A DNA stretch of 16,915 nucleotides from an uncultured Duganella sp. (GTDB lineage Bacteria; Pseudomonadota; Gammaproteobacteria; Burkholderiales; Burkholderiaceae). A program made the position numbers and the translations under genes. Below, piece by piece: positions 7,440 through 14,088 of this stretch. The DNA lies in NCBI GenBank assembly GCA_946482635.1, contig CAMLSG010000111.1, forward strand, positions 1-16,915, written 5' to 3'. Numbering within the stretch: position 1 is the stretch's first letter; every line of letters begins with the position of its first letter. The notes below the pieces were generated by a model that had not been told where the DNA came from, did not search any database, and saw only the letters and a list, made by a program, of their open reading frames with translations.

Positions 7440-8291
7440 ATGATCGTGGTAACTGGCGCTTCGGGCGCATTGGGTCAATTGGTGGTGGAAGGCTTGCTGG
7501 ACAAGGTGCCGGCAGCACAAATCGTGGCGGCCGTGCGTGATCCGGCCAAGGTGGCGCACCTGGCGGCGCGTGGCGTGCAGGTGCGCCATGCCGATTATGA
7601 AGACGCGGCCAGCCTGGATGCGGCACTGGCCGGCGCCGACCGCGTGCTGCTGGTCTCGGCCAACGAGGTTGGCAAGCGCACGGCCCAGCATCTTGCGGTG
7701 GTCGATGCGGCAAAACGTGCCGGCGTGAAGCTGCTGGCCTACACCAGCATTTTGCACGCCGACAGCTCGCCGCTGCGACTGGCCGACGAGCACGTCGCCA
7801 CCGAAACAGCCATTCGCGACAGCGGCCTGGCCTATGCCTTCCTGCGCAATGGCTGGTATTTCGAGAATTTCGATAGCCGCATCCAGGGTGCCGTACAGTG
7901 GGGCGAAATGGTGGGCAGCGCAGGCGAGGGGCGCGTTTCGGCAGCCGCGCGTGCGGACTATGCGGCTGCCGCGGTGGCCGTGCTGACCACGGAAGCTCCG
8001 CAGCAAGTCTATGAACTGGCTGGCAGCACGTCGTTCACCCTGGCGGAACTGGCCGCCGAGGCAGCGCGTCAATCAGGAAAGGCCGCCGTGTACCGCGATG
8101 TGCCGCCGGCGGAGTTTGCTGGCGTGCTGGCTGGCGTTGGCGTGCCCGCGCCATGGCCTGAACTGCTGGCCGATTCGGATGCTGGCTCCGCACGCGGCGG
8201 CTTGTTCGATGATGGGAAAGCGCTGGAGACGCTGATTGGCCGACCAACCCGCAGCCTGTCGCAGGCGGTGGAAGCGGCGTTGAACGCATAA
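7440..8291 (+). CDS. qorB: NAD(P)H:quinone oxidoreductase 2 (NmrA-like SDR)
   Basis: A 283-residue atypical short-chain dehydrogenase of the NmrA-like group, close to E. coli QorB/YtfG (about 286 residues). The N-terminal dinucleotide-binding loop is TGASGALG (5-12). Other family blocks are the DYEDAASLDAAL segment, LLAYTSILHADSSPLRLADEH and FLRNGWYFENF, and the C-terminus has DSDAGSARGGLFDDGKALETLIGRPT. The enzyme reduces quinones with NADPH in the cytoplasm, probably as protection from electrophilic or redox-cycling quinones. AAGGAG lies 6 nt before the ATG. It is monocistronic, ending at a strong terminator, and is divergent from its probable HxlR regulator. Orthology rests on recalled sequence similarity and the conserved ytfG/ytfH arrangement. 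Confidence 0.92.
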   Translation: MIVVTGASGALGQLVVEGLLDKVPAAQIVAAVRDPAKVAHLAARGVQVRHADYEDAASLDAALAGADRVLLVSANEVGKRTAQHLAVVDAAKRAGVKLLAYTSILHADSSPLRLADEHVATETAIRDSGLAYAFLRNGWYFENFDSRIQGAVQWGEMVGSAGEGRVSAAARADYAAAAVAVLTTEAPQQVYELAGSTSFTLAELAAEAARQSGKAAVYRDVPPAEFAGVLAGVGVPAPWPELLADSDAGSARGGLFDDGKALETLIGRPTRSLSQAVEAALNA

Positions 8292-8296
8292 ATGAA

Positions 8297-8320
8297 AAAA
8301 GCTCCCCGAAGGGAGCTTTT
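8297..8320. terminator. Bidirectional intrinsic terminator (qorB / tRNA-Leu pair)
   Basis: Arms AAAAGCTCCC and GGGAGCTTTT enclose a CGAA loop. The plus strand has a T-run for qorB, whose stop is 5 bp upstream; the minus strand has a longer T-run for the tRNA-Leu genes that end at 8333. Confidence 0.88.
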
Positions 8321-8332
8321 CTGCGGAATTCT

Positions 8333-8417
8333 TGGTGCCCACGGAGGGACTCGAACCCCCACACCTCGCGGCACATGGACCTGAACCATGCGCGTCTACC
8401 AATTCCGCCACGTGGGC
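8333..8417 (-). tRNA. tRNA-Leu(CAG), copy 1
   Basis: An 85-nt class II tRNA including an encoded CCA (TGG at 8333-8335 on the plus strand). Acceptor arms GCCCACG/CGTGGGC pair fully, the anticodon stem is CATGG/CCATG with loop TTCAGGT, and the anticodon CAG is complementary to 8381-8383. A long variable arm supports leucine; it decodes CUG. It is 33 bp downstream of copy 2 with no terminator between, so the two are probably cotranscribed and end at the 8297-8320 hairpin. Confidence 0.97.
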
Positions 8418-8450
8418 ACTGTTACTGCATTTGTCTCAGAAGGTAGCGTT

Positions 8451-8535
8451 TGGTGCCCACGGAGGGACTCGAACCCCCACACCTCGCGGCACATGGACCT
8501 GAACCATGCGCGTCTACCAATTCCGCCACGTGGGC
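8451..8535 (-). tRNA. tRNA-Leu(CAG), copy 2
   Basis: Identical in sequence to copy 1, with encoded CCA at 8451-8453 and anticodon complement at 8499-8501. It is the first gene of the two-tRNA transcript started from the promoter at 8586-8614. Confidence 0.97.
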
Positions 8536-8551
8536 GCTAACTTCTTCAACT

Positions 8552-8579
8552 CTCTGTTGCGGTGTTGTGTGCAACAGAG
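8552..8579 (-). promoter_or_regulatory. Leader hairpin of the tRNA-Leu pair
   Basis: CTCTGTTGC (8552-8560) and GCAACAGAG (8571-8579) form a perfect 9-bp inverted repeat around a 10-nt loop, right at the predicted start site. A shorter version (CGTTG/CAACG, 8977-8991) lies at the same place before copy 3. A role in 5' processing of the precursor is possible but inferred. Confidence 0.4.
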
Positions 8580-8585
8580 GCACGC

Positions 8586-8631
8586 ATATTAATGGCCGAG
8601 ACCGAATCGGTCAAGTGTTAATTAATAATTT
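8586..8631 (-). promoter_or_regulatory. Promoter with UP-like element for tRNA-Leu copies 2 and 1
   Basis: On the minus strand TTGACC (8609-8614) and TAATAT (8586-8591) are spaced by 17 bp. Just upstream, 8617-8631 is almost pure A/T (AATTATTAATTAA), as in UP elements of stable-RNA promoters. The region after the -10 is GC-rich (GCGTGCC), as expected of a stringently controlled promoter. Confidence 0.78.
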
Positions 8632-8648
8632 CGTGCAACTTTTTCCAA

Positions 8649-8833
8649 TTCGGGGTCAGGTCTGTCATTTGGACAGCTGCCGCGCACATTTGATATTTCT
8701 CAAGAGGCGGGGCGGAAAAGTCATGCTGCAAATATTTGCGGCGCAGATTATTCGACTGCAGAAATTCGCAGATATGATTTGATGAAGATCAAATGCTTGG
8801 TTGCTGAGTCCAAATGACAGACCTGACCCCGAA
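8649..8833. mobile_element. 185-bp MITE-like element with perfect 26-bp terminal inverted repeats
   Basis: The left end (8649-8674, starting TTCGGGGTCAGGTCTG and ending CATTTGGAC) is matched exactly in inverted orientation by 8808-8833, 26 of 26 positions. Homology extends outward by CCAA with one extra base. Internally an ATTTGAT motif near 8689 has an inverted counterpart near 8791, so the arms may be longer but decayed. The inside has no credible coding sequence and is less GC-rich than its neighbours. The GGGGTCAGGTCTG-type end is one I associate with repeats near REP-associated tyrosine transposases; that family link is from memory and uncertain. The element sits between tRNA copies 2 and 3. 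Confidence 0.65.
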
Positions 8834-8849
8834 CTTGGCGGAAAACAAA

Positions 8850-8872
8850 AAAGCCGCTTTTCAGCGGCTTTC
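8850..8872 (-). terminator. Intrinsic terminator after tRNA-Leu copy 3
   Basis: Arms AAGCCGCT (8851-8858) and AGCGGCTT (8863-8870) with a TTTC loop; on the minus strand the hairpin is followed by a T-rich run (TTTTTTGTTTT). It starts 13 bp after the tRNA 3' end. Confidence 0.85.
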
Positions 8873-8884
8873 TTGCGGAATTTT

Positions 8885-8969
8885 TGGTGCCCACGGAGGG
8901 ACTCGAACCCCCACACCTCGCGGCACATGGACCTGAACCATGCGCGTCTACCAATTCCGCCACGTGGGC
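8885..8969 (-). tRNA. tRNA-Leu(CAG), copy 3
   Basis: Identical to the other copies, with encoded CCA at 8885-8887 and anticodon complement at 8933-8935. It has its own promoter (9000-9028) and terminator (8850-8872). Its promoter flank resembles copy 2 and its terminator flank resembles copy 4. Confidence 0.97.
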
Positions 8970-8999
8970 ATTGTCGCGTTGTTCTGCAACGAGGCACGC

Positions 9000-9028
9000 A
9001 TAGTAATGGCCCGATGCCCAGGCGTCAA
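9000..9028 (-). promoter_or_regulatory. Promoter of tRNA-Leu copy 3
   Basis: On the minus strand TTGACG (9023-9028) and TACTAT (9000-9005) are spaced by 17 bp. The block GGCCATTA.TATGCGTGCCTC is shared with the copy 2 promoter. The -35 begins 6 bp beyond the stop codon of the metalloprotease gene. Confidence 0.75.
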
Positions 9029-9033
9029 GACAT

Positions 9034-10104
9034 TTATGAAAGCTTGTTGGAACGGCTACGCTGGCGTACCGTGATCAGCAGCAGGCCAGCGGCCAGCATG
9101 GCCCAGCCCGACGGCTCGGGAATGGCTGCCACGTTCCAGCCGATGGCGTCCATCGCTGTAATGTCGTTACCGGTAATCTGCAGAGTTTCGCCGAGGCCGG
9201 CAGTCGGGTCCATCAGTCCGATGAACAGGTTGTCCTTCCAGTGACTGGCCTGGCGGCCGTCGCCAAAGTTCTCGCCGGTGGAAAATTCCGGCCCCACCGT
9301 GGTGCCGTCGAGCGAAAAATATTTTGCCCGGTTGTCTGCGGTCCAGTCGATCACGCCATGCGCTGCGCTCATGGTGGAGTAGCGGAACAGGTCAAGCGCG
9401 GAAACATAGGTGAACAGGTTGTCGTTGAACGGGCCGTTGTAGGGCGGGGAGTTGCCGTCCAGGATGTCGACGCCGCTGATAAAGCCCAGCACGTGGCCGA
9501 TCTCGTGCGCCGCCACGCCGATAAAGTCGAAAGCGTTGGCGTCGGTGCCGTTGTTCGGATTGAAGTCGAAATTGAAATCGCTGTTGAACTGGATGAAGCC
9601 GTCGCAATTGCCGATGCAGCCCGACAGGGTTTGCGGTGTGACAGCCAGGCCGATGGCTTTTGCTTCGGCATTCGTGATAGAGAGGATCTGGTTGTTGGCG
9701 TCGCCATCCTTGTCGACATAGGGCAGGGCGCTGCCGGCCCCGTTGGGGTTGTTGGCGGTGCGGTTGATCAGCATGCCGAAGGTTGAGCCGCCAGGCAGGT
9801 GGGCTACTGCGGTCGCGTCAGCAGCCGAAGTGGCGTCGGCCGCCAGTGCATTGCGGACTGAGGCATAGGTATGGAAGTCTTCCGCCGAGGCTGCCTGCCC
9901 AAGAATCCCGCCGCCAAGGGAGTTGAAGCCGACCGTCAAATTTATCGTCACATTATCGTTCAGCAAACTTGACCAGCGCGCGGCTGCGGCCTGGAAGCCT
10001 TGCTGCGCCTGGAGTGAGGTGCCGGCGACGTAGTTGAAATTGAAAACAGGCGCTGCTGAGGCGGTACTGGCAGCCAGCAAAAGGCCGGCGAGCAAGGTCT
10101 TCAT
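9034..10104 (-). CDS. Exported PEP-CTERM zinc metalloprotease
   Basis: A 356-residue secreted metalloprotease. It has a signal peptide (MKTLLAGLLLAASTASA, about 1-18), a zinc motif HEIGHVLGF (H200, E201, H204, with D213 as possible third ligand), a probable Met-turn at M298 (GLMDP), and a C-terminal PEP-CTERM signal: IPEPSGW (328-334), a hydrophobic stretch (335-346) and a basic tail RQRSRSNKLS. PEP-CTERM proteins are sorted by exosortase in bacteria that make exopolysaccharide, so the mature enzyme probably ends at the cell surface or in the matrix. AGGAG lies 7 nt before the ATG at 10104. C163 and C167 may form a disulfide. It resembles the NF038122-type PEP-CTERM metalloproteases, by recall. 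It lies alone between tRNA-Leu copies 3 and 4; its substrate is unknown. Confidence 0.88.
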   Translation of the reverse strand: MKTLLAGLLLAASTASAAPVFNFNYVAGTSLQAQQGFQAAAARWSSLLNDNVTINLTVGFNSLGGGILGQAASAEDFHTYASVRNALAADATSAADATAVAHLPGGSTFGMLINRTANNPNGAGSALPYVDKDGDANNQILSITNAEAKAIGLAVTPQTLSGCIGNCDGFIQFNSDFNFDFNPNNGTDANAFDFIGVAAHEIGHVLGFISGVDILDGNSPPYNGPFNDNLFTYVSALDLFRYSTMSAAHGVIDWTADNRAKYFSLDGTTVGPEFSTGENFGDGRQASHWKDNLFIGLMDPTAGLGETLQITGNDITAMDAIGWNVAAIPEPSGWAMLAAGLLLITVRQRSRSNKLS

Positions 10105-10152
10105 GGCGGTCTCCTACAGATTGGTGGGTAGGGAGGGTGCCGCAAGAAGTAT

Positions 10153-10179
10153 GCGCGCCGCCGCTTCTGCGTGGCGCGC
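10153..10179. repeat. GC-rich palindrome upstream of the metalloprotease gene
   Basis: GCGCGCC (10153-10159) and GGCGCGC (10173-10179) are perfect inverted arms around 13 bp. It lies about 50 bp upstream of the metalloprotease ATG, in its presumed promoter or leader region (10105-10229), where I see no convincing sigma-70 promoter. It could be an operator or leader hairpin. Confidence 0.3.
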
Positions 10180-10229
10180 GACAGCCGGGGAGGCTGGGGC
10201 GTCAATGAATCCGACAGTTGAAAACAAAA

Positions 10230-10251
10230 AAGCCGCTGAAATCAGCGGCTT
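10230..10251 (-). terminator. Intrinsic terminator after tRNA-Leu copy 4
   Basis: AAGCCGCTGA (10230-10239) and TCAGCGGCTT (10242-10251) form the stem; on the minus strand it is followed by TTTTTGTTTT. The flank matches the copy 3 terminator closely, with a different loop. Confidence 0.85.
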
Positions 10252-10265
10252 CTCTGCGGAATTTT

Positions 10266-10350
10266 TGGTGCCCACGGAGGGACTCGAACCCCCACACCTC
10301 GCGGCACATGGACCTGAACCATGCGCGTCTACCAATTCCGCCACGTGGGC
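10266..10350 (-). tRNA. tRNA-Leu(CAG), copy 4
   Basis: Identical to copies 1-3, with encoded CCA at 10266-10268 and anticodon complement at 10314-10316. It is separated from copy 3 by about 1.3 kb holding the metalloprotease gene, and has a separate consensus promoter. Confidence 0.97.
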
Positions 10351-10460
10351 ATTAGCAACAACATCTGCTATCATACTGCTTTGGTGAGTTTTGCGCCAGA
10401 TGAACTTTCATTCCACGCTGCACATCAACTCGCCATTCCCGCATCGCTGCGAGAGCCAGA

Positions 10461-10488
10461 ATTATAGAGGAAACTCTGCCGATGTCAA
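10461..10488 (-). promoter_or_regulatory. Full-consensus sigma-70 promoter for tRNA-Leu copy 4
   Basis: On the minus strand TTGACA (10483-10488) and TATAAT (10461-10466), both exact consensus, are spaced by 16 bp. The start site would be about 105 nt before the tRNA, a longer leader than for the other copies. It is divergent from rnr. Confidence 0.75.
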
Positions 10489-10563
10489 AGGGCCTGCGAA
10501 AGATTTTTGTGCACGGCCCTTCCTGTTACACTAACAACCAATAATAAGATTACTGAAGAACTT

Positions 10564-13125
10564 TTGAACTCCACTCATATCATTCCTAGCCGCGAAGAGA
10601 TTCTCGGCATCTTCCGCAGCGCCAAAGCGCCGCTCGACCTGCGCACGTTGGCGCTGTCGCTCAAAGTCAAAGCCGATTCCCAAGCCGTCCTGACGCGCCG
10701 CTTGAATGCGATGGAGCGCGACGGCCAGATCCGTTCCGATACCAGCGGCTTCTATGTGCTGGCGGACCATTCCGAATTCATTGCCGGTCGCGTGTCCAGC
10801 CACCGCGACGGCTACGGCTTCCTGATTCCTGACGAACCGGGCGAAGACCTGTTCCTGGCCGAGCGCGAGATGCAGAAGGTGCTGCACGGCGACAAGGTAC
10901 TGGGCCGCATCATCGGCTACGACCGCCGTGGCCGCCCGGAAGGCACCATTGTTGAAGTGGTCCAGCGCGGCACCACCCACATCATCGGCCGCCTGCTGAA
11001 GGAAAACGGCGTGTGGGTCGTGGCGCCGGAAGACAAGCGCATCAGCCAGGATATTCTGGTGCAGGGCGCCGTCGGCAAAGCCAAGTCGGGCCAGATCGTC
11101 AGCGTGGAGCTGACCGAGCAGCCAGGCCGCTTCAAGCAGCCATCGGGCAAGATCGTCGAAGTACTGGGCGATATGGACGACCCGGGCATGGAAATTGAAA
11201 TCGCCGTGCGCAAGTTCGGCGTGCCGCATATCTTCTCGGATGCCGCATTGAAGCAGGCTTCCAAGCTGCCGGACGTGGTGCACGAAGCCGATTGGGGCGA
11301 GCGTGTCGACCTGCGCGACGTACCGCTGGTGACCATCGACGGCGAAGATGCGCGCGACTTTGACGATGCCGTGTATTGCGAACCGGTGAAAGTCGGCCGT
11401 AGCAAGGCCTTCCGCCTGATCGTGGCGATTGCCGACGTGTCGCACTACGTGAAGCCGAACGACGGCCTGGATGGCGATGCCATCGAGCGTTCGACCTCGG
11501 TTTACTTCCCGCGCCGCGTGATCCCGATGCTGCCGGAGAAGCTGTCGAACGGCCTGTGCTCGCTGAATCCGCGCGTCGACCGCCTGACCCTGGTGTGCGA
11601 TGCCGTGATCACCGCGCAGGGCGAACTCAAGGCCTACCAGTTCTATCCAGCCGTGATCCACTCGGCTGCGCGCCTGACCTATACCGAAGTGGCGGCCATC
11701 CTCGGCAACACCAAGGGGCCGGAAGCAGCGCGCCGCGCGGAAATCGTGCCGCACCTGCAGAACCTGTACGACGTCTACCATGCGCTGCAGAAGTCGCGCC
11801 AGGAACGCGGTGCGATCGATTTCGAAACCACCGAGACCTACATCGTCTGCAACCCGGCCGGCAAGATCGAAAAGATCATCCCGCGCACCCGCAACGATGC
11901 GCACAAACTGATTGAAGAGTGCATGCTGGCGGCGAACGTGTGCGCGGCGGACTTGCTGCTGCGCCACAAGCATCCGGGCACCTACCGTATCCATGCCGGG
12001 CCGACCAAGGAAAAGCTGACCCAGGTCCGCGACTTCCTCAAACAGCTTGGCCTGTCGCTGGGCGGCGGCGATACGCCGGTGGCCCGCGATTACGCCGACT
12101 TGATGAAGAAGATCAAGGAACGCCCGGACGCGCAGCTGCTGCAAACCATGCTGCTGCGCTCCATGCAGCAGGCGGTGTACAGCCCTGACAATATCGGCCA
12201 CTTCGGCCTGGCGTACGAGGCCTACGCCCACTTCACCAGTCCGATCCGCCGTTATCCGGACTTGCTGACCCACCGCGCCATCAAGGCGATTTTGGCGGGC
12301 AAGAAGTACGAACCGAAGCTTGCCGACAAGTCGGTGCTGAACACCACGATTTCGAACGCACAGCGCCGCCAGGCACTGAAAGACAAGCAGGAAGGCAAGG
12401 AGCCGAAATCCAAAGGCGACCAGACCATCTGGGACGCGCTGGGCGTGCACTGCTCGGCCAACGAGCGCCGCGCCGACGAAGCTTCGCGCGACGTCGAAGC
12501 ATGGCTGAAGTGCTACTTCATGCAGGACAAGCTGGGCGAAGAGTTCAGCGGCATCATCACCGGCGTGACCAACTTCGGCATCTTCGTGCAGCTGGACCAG
12601 TTGTTCGTCGAAGGCCTGGTGCACATCACCGACCTTGGTGCGGACTTCTTCGAATACGACGATGCCCGCCACGAACTGCGCGGCGAGCGTACCGGCAAGC
12701 GTTACCAGTTGACCGGCCGCGTGAACGTGCAGGTGGTGCGCGTCGACCTGGAGTCGCGCAAGATCGACCTGCGCCTGGCCGATAGCGAAATTTCGACCCT
12801 GCCGCCGCAAGGCAAGAAGGCCTCCCGCAAAGGCGGCGGCCTGGTTGGCTCGCTCGGCGATTTCGACAGCTTCGATGATGAAGACGAGAACCCAGCGGTA
12901 GCGCGCAAGCGCAAGGCAGCCCGTAGCGCGCCGTCGATCTCGGCGCGCGACGACGCGCCAACCCGCGCTCCAGGCCGTGCGCCGGCCAAGCGCGGTGCAG
13001 GATCTTCTGCTTATGCCCCGCCGGCTCCCGCTGCGCGCAAAACGGCCAAGCCGAAGGCCAAAGCCAAGCCGAAAACCACCGCCAAGCGCGTGACCAAGGC
13101 TGCGAAGCCTAAGAAAAAACGATAA
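10564..13125 (+). CDS. rnr: Ribonuclease R (3'-5' exoribonuclease)
   Basis: RNase R of the RNase II family, which degrades structured RNA and takes part in rRNA, tmRNA and mRNA quality control. Domain order from the TTG at 10564 (853 residues): N-terminal helix-turn-helix (about 9-70, with IPSREEIL), two cold-shock domains (about 71-216), the RNB catalytic domain (about 245-580) with metal-binding D259, D265, D267 and D268 in TIDGEDARDFDDAVY and IRRYPDLLTHR near 561, an S1 domain (about 659-743), and a long basic Ala/Lys/Pro tail (746-853) ending KPKKKR. No ATG precedes the conserved IPSREEIL segment: candidates are TTG at 10564 (preferred, GAAGAA just upstream) or TTG at 10507, which adds 19 residues. 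It is followed by rlmB, the usual partner. Confidence 0.93.
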   Translation: MNSTHIIPSREEILGIFRSAKAPLDLRTLALSLKVKADSQAVLTRRLNAMERDGQIRSDTSGFYVLADHSEFIAGRVSSHRDGYGFLIPDEPGEDLFLAEREMQKVLHGDKVLGRIIGYDRRGRPEGTIVEVVQRGTTHIIGRLLKENGVWVVAPEDKRISQDILVQGAVGKAKSGQIVSVELTEQPGRFKQPSGKIVEVLGDMDDPGMEIEIAVRKFGVPHIFSDAALKQASKLPDVVHEADWGERVDLRDVPLVTIDGEDARDFDDAVYCEPVKVGRSKAFRLIVAIADVSHYVKPNDGLDGDAIERSTSVYFPRRVIPMLPEKLSNGLCSLNPRVDRLTLVCDAVITAQGELKAYQFYPAVIHSAARLTYTEVAAILGNTKGPEAARRAEIVPHLQNLYDVYHALQKSRQERGAIDFETTETYIVCNPAGKIEKIIPRTRNDAHKLIEECMLAANVCAADLLLRHKHPGTYRIHAGPTKEKLTQVRDFLKQLGLSLGGGDTPVARDYADLMKKIKERPDAQLLQTMLLRSMQQAVYSPDNIGHFGLAYEAYAHFTSPIRRYPDLLTHRAIKAILAGKKYEPKLADKSVLNTTISNAQRRQALKDKQEGKEPKSKGDQTIWDALGVHCSANERRADEASRDVEAWLKCYFMQDKLGEEFSGIITGVTNFGIFVQLDQLFVEGLVHITDLGADFFEYDDARHELRGERTGKRYQLTGRVNVQVVRVDLESRKIDLRLADSEISTLPPQGKKASRKGGGLVGSLGDFDSFDDEDENPAVARKRKAARSAPSISARDDAPTRAPGRAPAKRGAGSSAYAPPAPAARKTAKPKAKAKPKTTAKRVTKAAKPKKKR

Positions 13126-13131
13126 GCACCC

Positions 13132-13160
13132 GTCCGGCGCTTCGGCGCCGGACTTATTTT
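13132..13160 (+). terminator. Terminator-like hairpin between rnr and rlmB
   Basis: GTCCGGCGC (13132-13140), a TTCG tetraloop and GCGCCGGAC (13145-13153) form a perfect 9-bp stem followed by TTATTTT. It ends only 10 bp before the rlmB ATG, so it must be read through, or rlmB is transcribed from a promoter inside rnr. It may act as a partial terminator or as a 3'-end stabiliser. Confidence 0.8.
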
Positions 13161-13170
13161 GAGAACTACG

Positions 13171-13917
13171 ATGTCCAAGAACAAAATGATTTTCGGCTTC
13201 CACGCCGTTACCTCGCGCCTGCGCCACGAAGCTTCCAGCGTTGAAGAGATCTTCTTCGACCAGGCCCGCGACGACCGCCGCATGAAAGACCTGATCGCCC
13301 ACGCGAAAGCGGCAGGCGTGCGCGTGATGCCGGTGGAATCCGAACGCCTCGACAAGATCGTCGGCACCCGCCGCCACCAGGGCGTGATCGCGTTTGCATC
13401 GCAGTTGGCGCTGGCGCGCAACCTGGACGAGCTGCTGGATGCGGTGGAAGGCCCGCCGCTGCTGCTGGTCCTGGACGGCATTACCGACCCGCACAACCTG
13501 GGCGCCTGCCTGCGTGTGGCCGATGGCGCTGGCGCGCATGCGGTGATTGCACCGAAGGATCGCTCGGTGGGCTTGAACGCGACTGCGGCCAAGGTGGCTT
13601 CTGGCGCGGCGGAATCGGTGCCGTTCATTACCGTGACCAATCTGGCGCGGACCCTGCGCGAGCTGAAGGAACGCGATATCTGGCTTATCGGTACCTCCGA
13701 TGACGGCGACAAGACTTTGTACGAAGGCGATTACAGCGGCCCGACCGCGATCGTAATGGGTTCGGAAGGCGAGGGCATGCGCCGCCTGACGCGCGAGACC
13801 TGCGATGTGCTGGTGTCGATTCCGATGTTTGGCTCGGTTGAGTCGCTGAACGTTTCGGTCGCGTCGGGTGTCTGCCTGTACGAAGCGCGCCGCCAACGCA
13901 TCGCACGCGAAGCCTAA
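13171..13917 (+). CDS. rlmB: 23S rRNA (guanosine(2251)-2'-O)-methyltransferase
   Basis: A 248-residue SpoU/TrmH-type (SPOUT) methyltransferase. The N-terminal substrate-binding part starts [17 protein letters not shown] and holds GTRRHQGV (65-72). The knot contains motif 1 (N109-LGACLR115), motif 2 [13 protein letters not shown] (194-206) and motif 3 [22 protein letters not shown] (217-238). The family methylates the 2'-O of G2251 in the peptidyl-transferase P loop using S-adenosylmethionine. The ATG at 13171 is chosen over a TTG four codons earlier, which would lie in the T-run of the upstream hairpin. Only a weak GAG Shine-Dalgarno is seen. The rnr-rlmB order is a common proteobacterial arrangement and places both in ribosome/RNA maintenance. 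Confidence 0.95.
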   Translation: MSKNKMIFGFHAVTSRLRHEASSVEEIFFDQARDDRRMKDLIAHAKAAGVRVMPVESERLDKIVGTRRHQGVIAFASQLALARNLDELLDAVEGPPLLLVLDGITDPHNLGACLRVADGAGAHAVIAPKDRSVGLNATAAKVASGAAESVPFITVTNLARTLRELKERDIWLIGTSDDGDKTLYEGDYSGPTAIVMGSEGEGMRRLTRETCDVLVSIPMFGSVESLNVSVASGVCLYEARRQRIAREA

Positions 13918-13929
13918 AACCGGTAAACC

Positions 13930-13956
13930 GGTGCCTGACCCGCAGGGTCAGGCACC
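13930..13956. repeat. REP-like palindrome A
   Basis: GGTGCCTGACCC and GGGTCAGGCACC are perfect 12-bp inverted arms around GCA. There is no T-run, so it is not a typical terminator. It lies 13 bp after the rlmB stop. Confidence 0.7.
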
Positions 13957-13977
13957 TTCGCCTGCGGCGGCCGCGTA

Positions 13978-14008
13978 CCAGTGTCTGACCCTGCGGGTCA
14001 GACACTGG
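13978..14008. repeat. REP-like palindrome B
   Basis: CCAGTGTCTGACCC and GGGTCAGACACTGG are perfect 14-bp inverted arms around TGC, extendable by GTA/TAC after a 2-bp bulge. It shares the TG.CTGACCC core with palindrome A but has the complementary loop, so the two are in opposite orientation, as in a BIME. Confidence 0.7.
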
Positions 14009-14088
14009 GGTACCTGTTTGGCAGCCAGCAAACCACAGGCATATGCGCTATGATATTTGCCTGAACAACAGCATCCCAAAGCACCACC

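Noticed and set aside
8035..8997. Short frames reading through the tRNA-Leu genes (products like TEGLEPPHLAAHGPEP)
   Set aside because: They are translations of tRNA sequence, a known source of spurious protein entries; the tRNA cloverleaf explains the DNA.
8333..10350. CRISPR array, because an 85-bp sequence recurs four times
   Set aside because: The repeats are complete tRNA-Leu genes with CCA ends, spacing is irregular (33 bp to 1.3 kb), and no cas genes are present.
10531..13896. A 1121-codon open frame on the minus strand across rnr and rlmB
   Set aside because: It is antisense to two unmistakable genes, spans their intergenic hairpin, and its product is a low-complexity His/Arg/Ala/Val mix typical of codon-bias shadows in GC-rich DNA.
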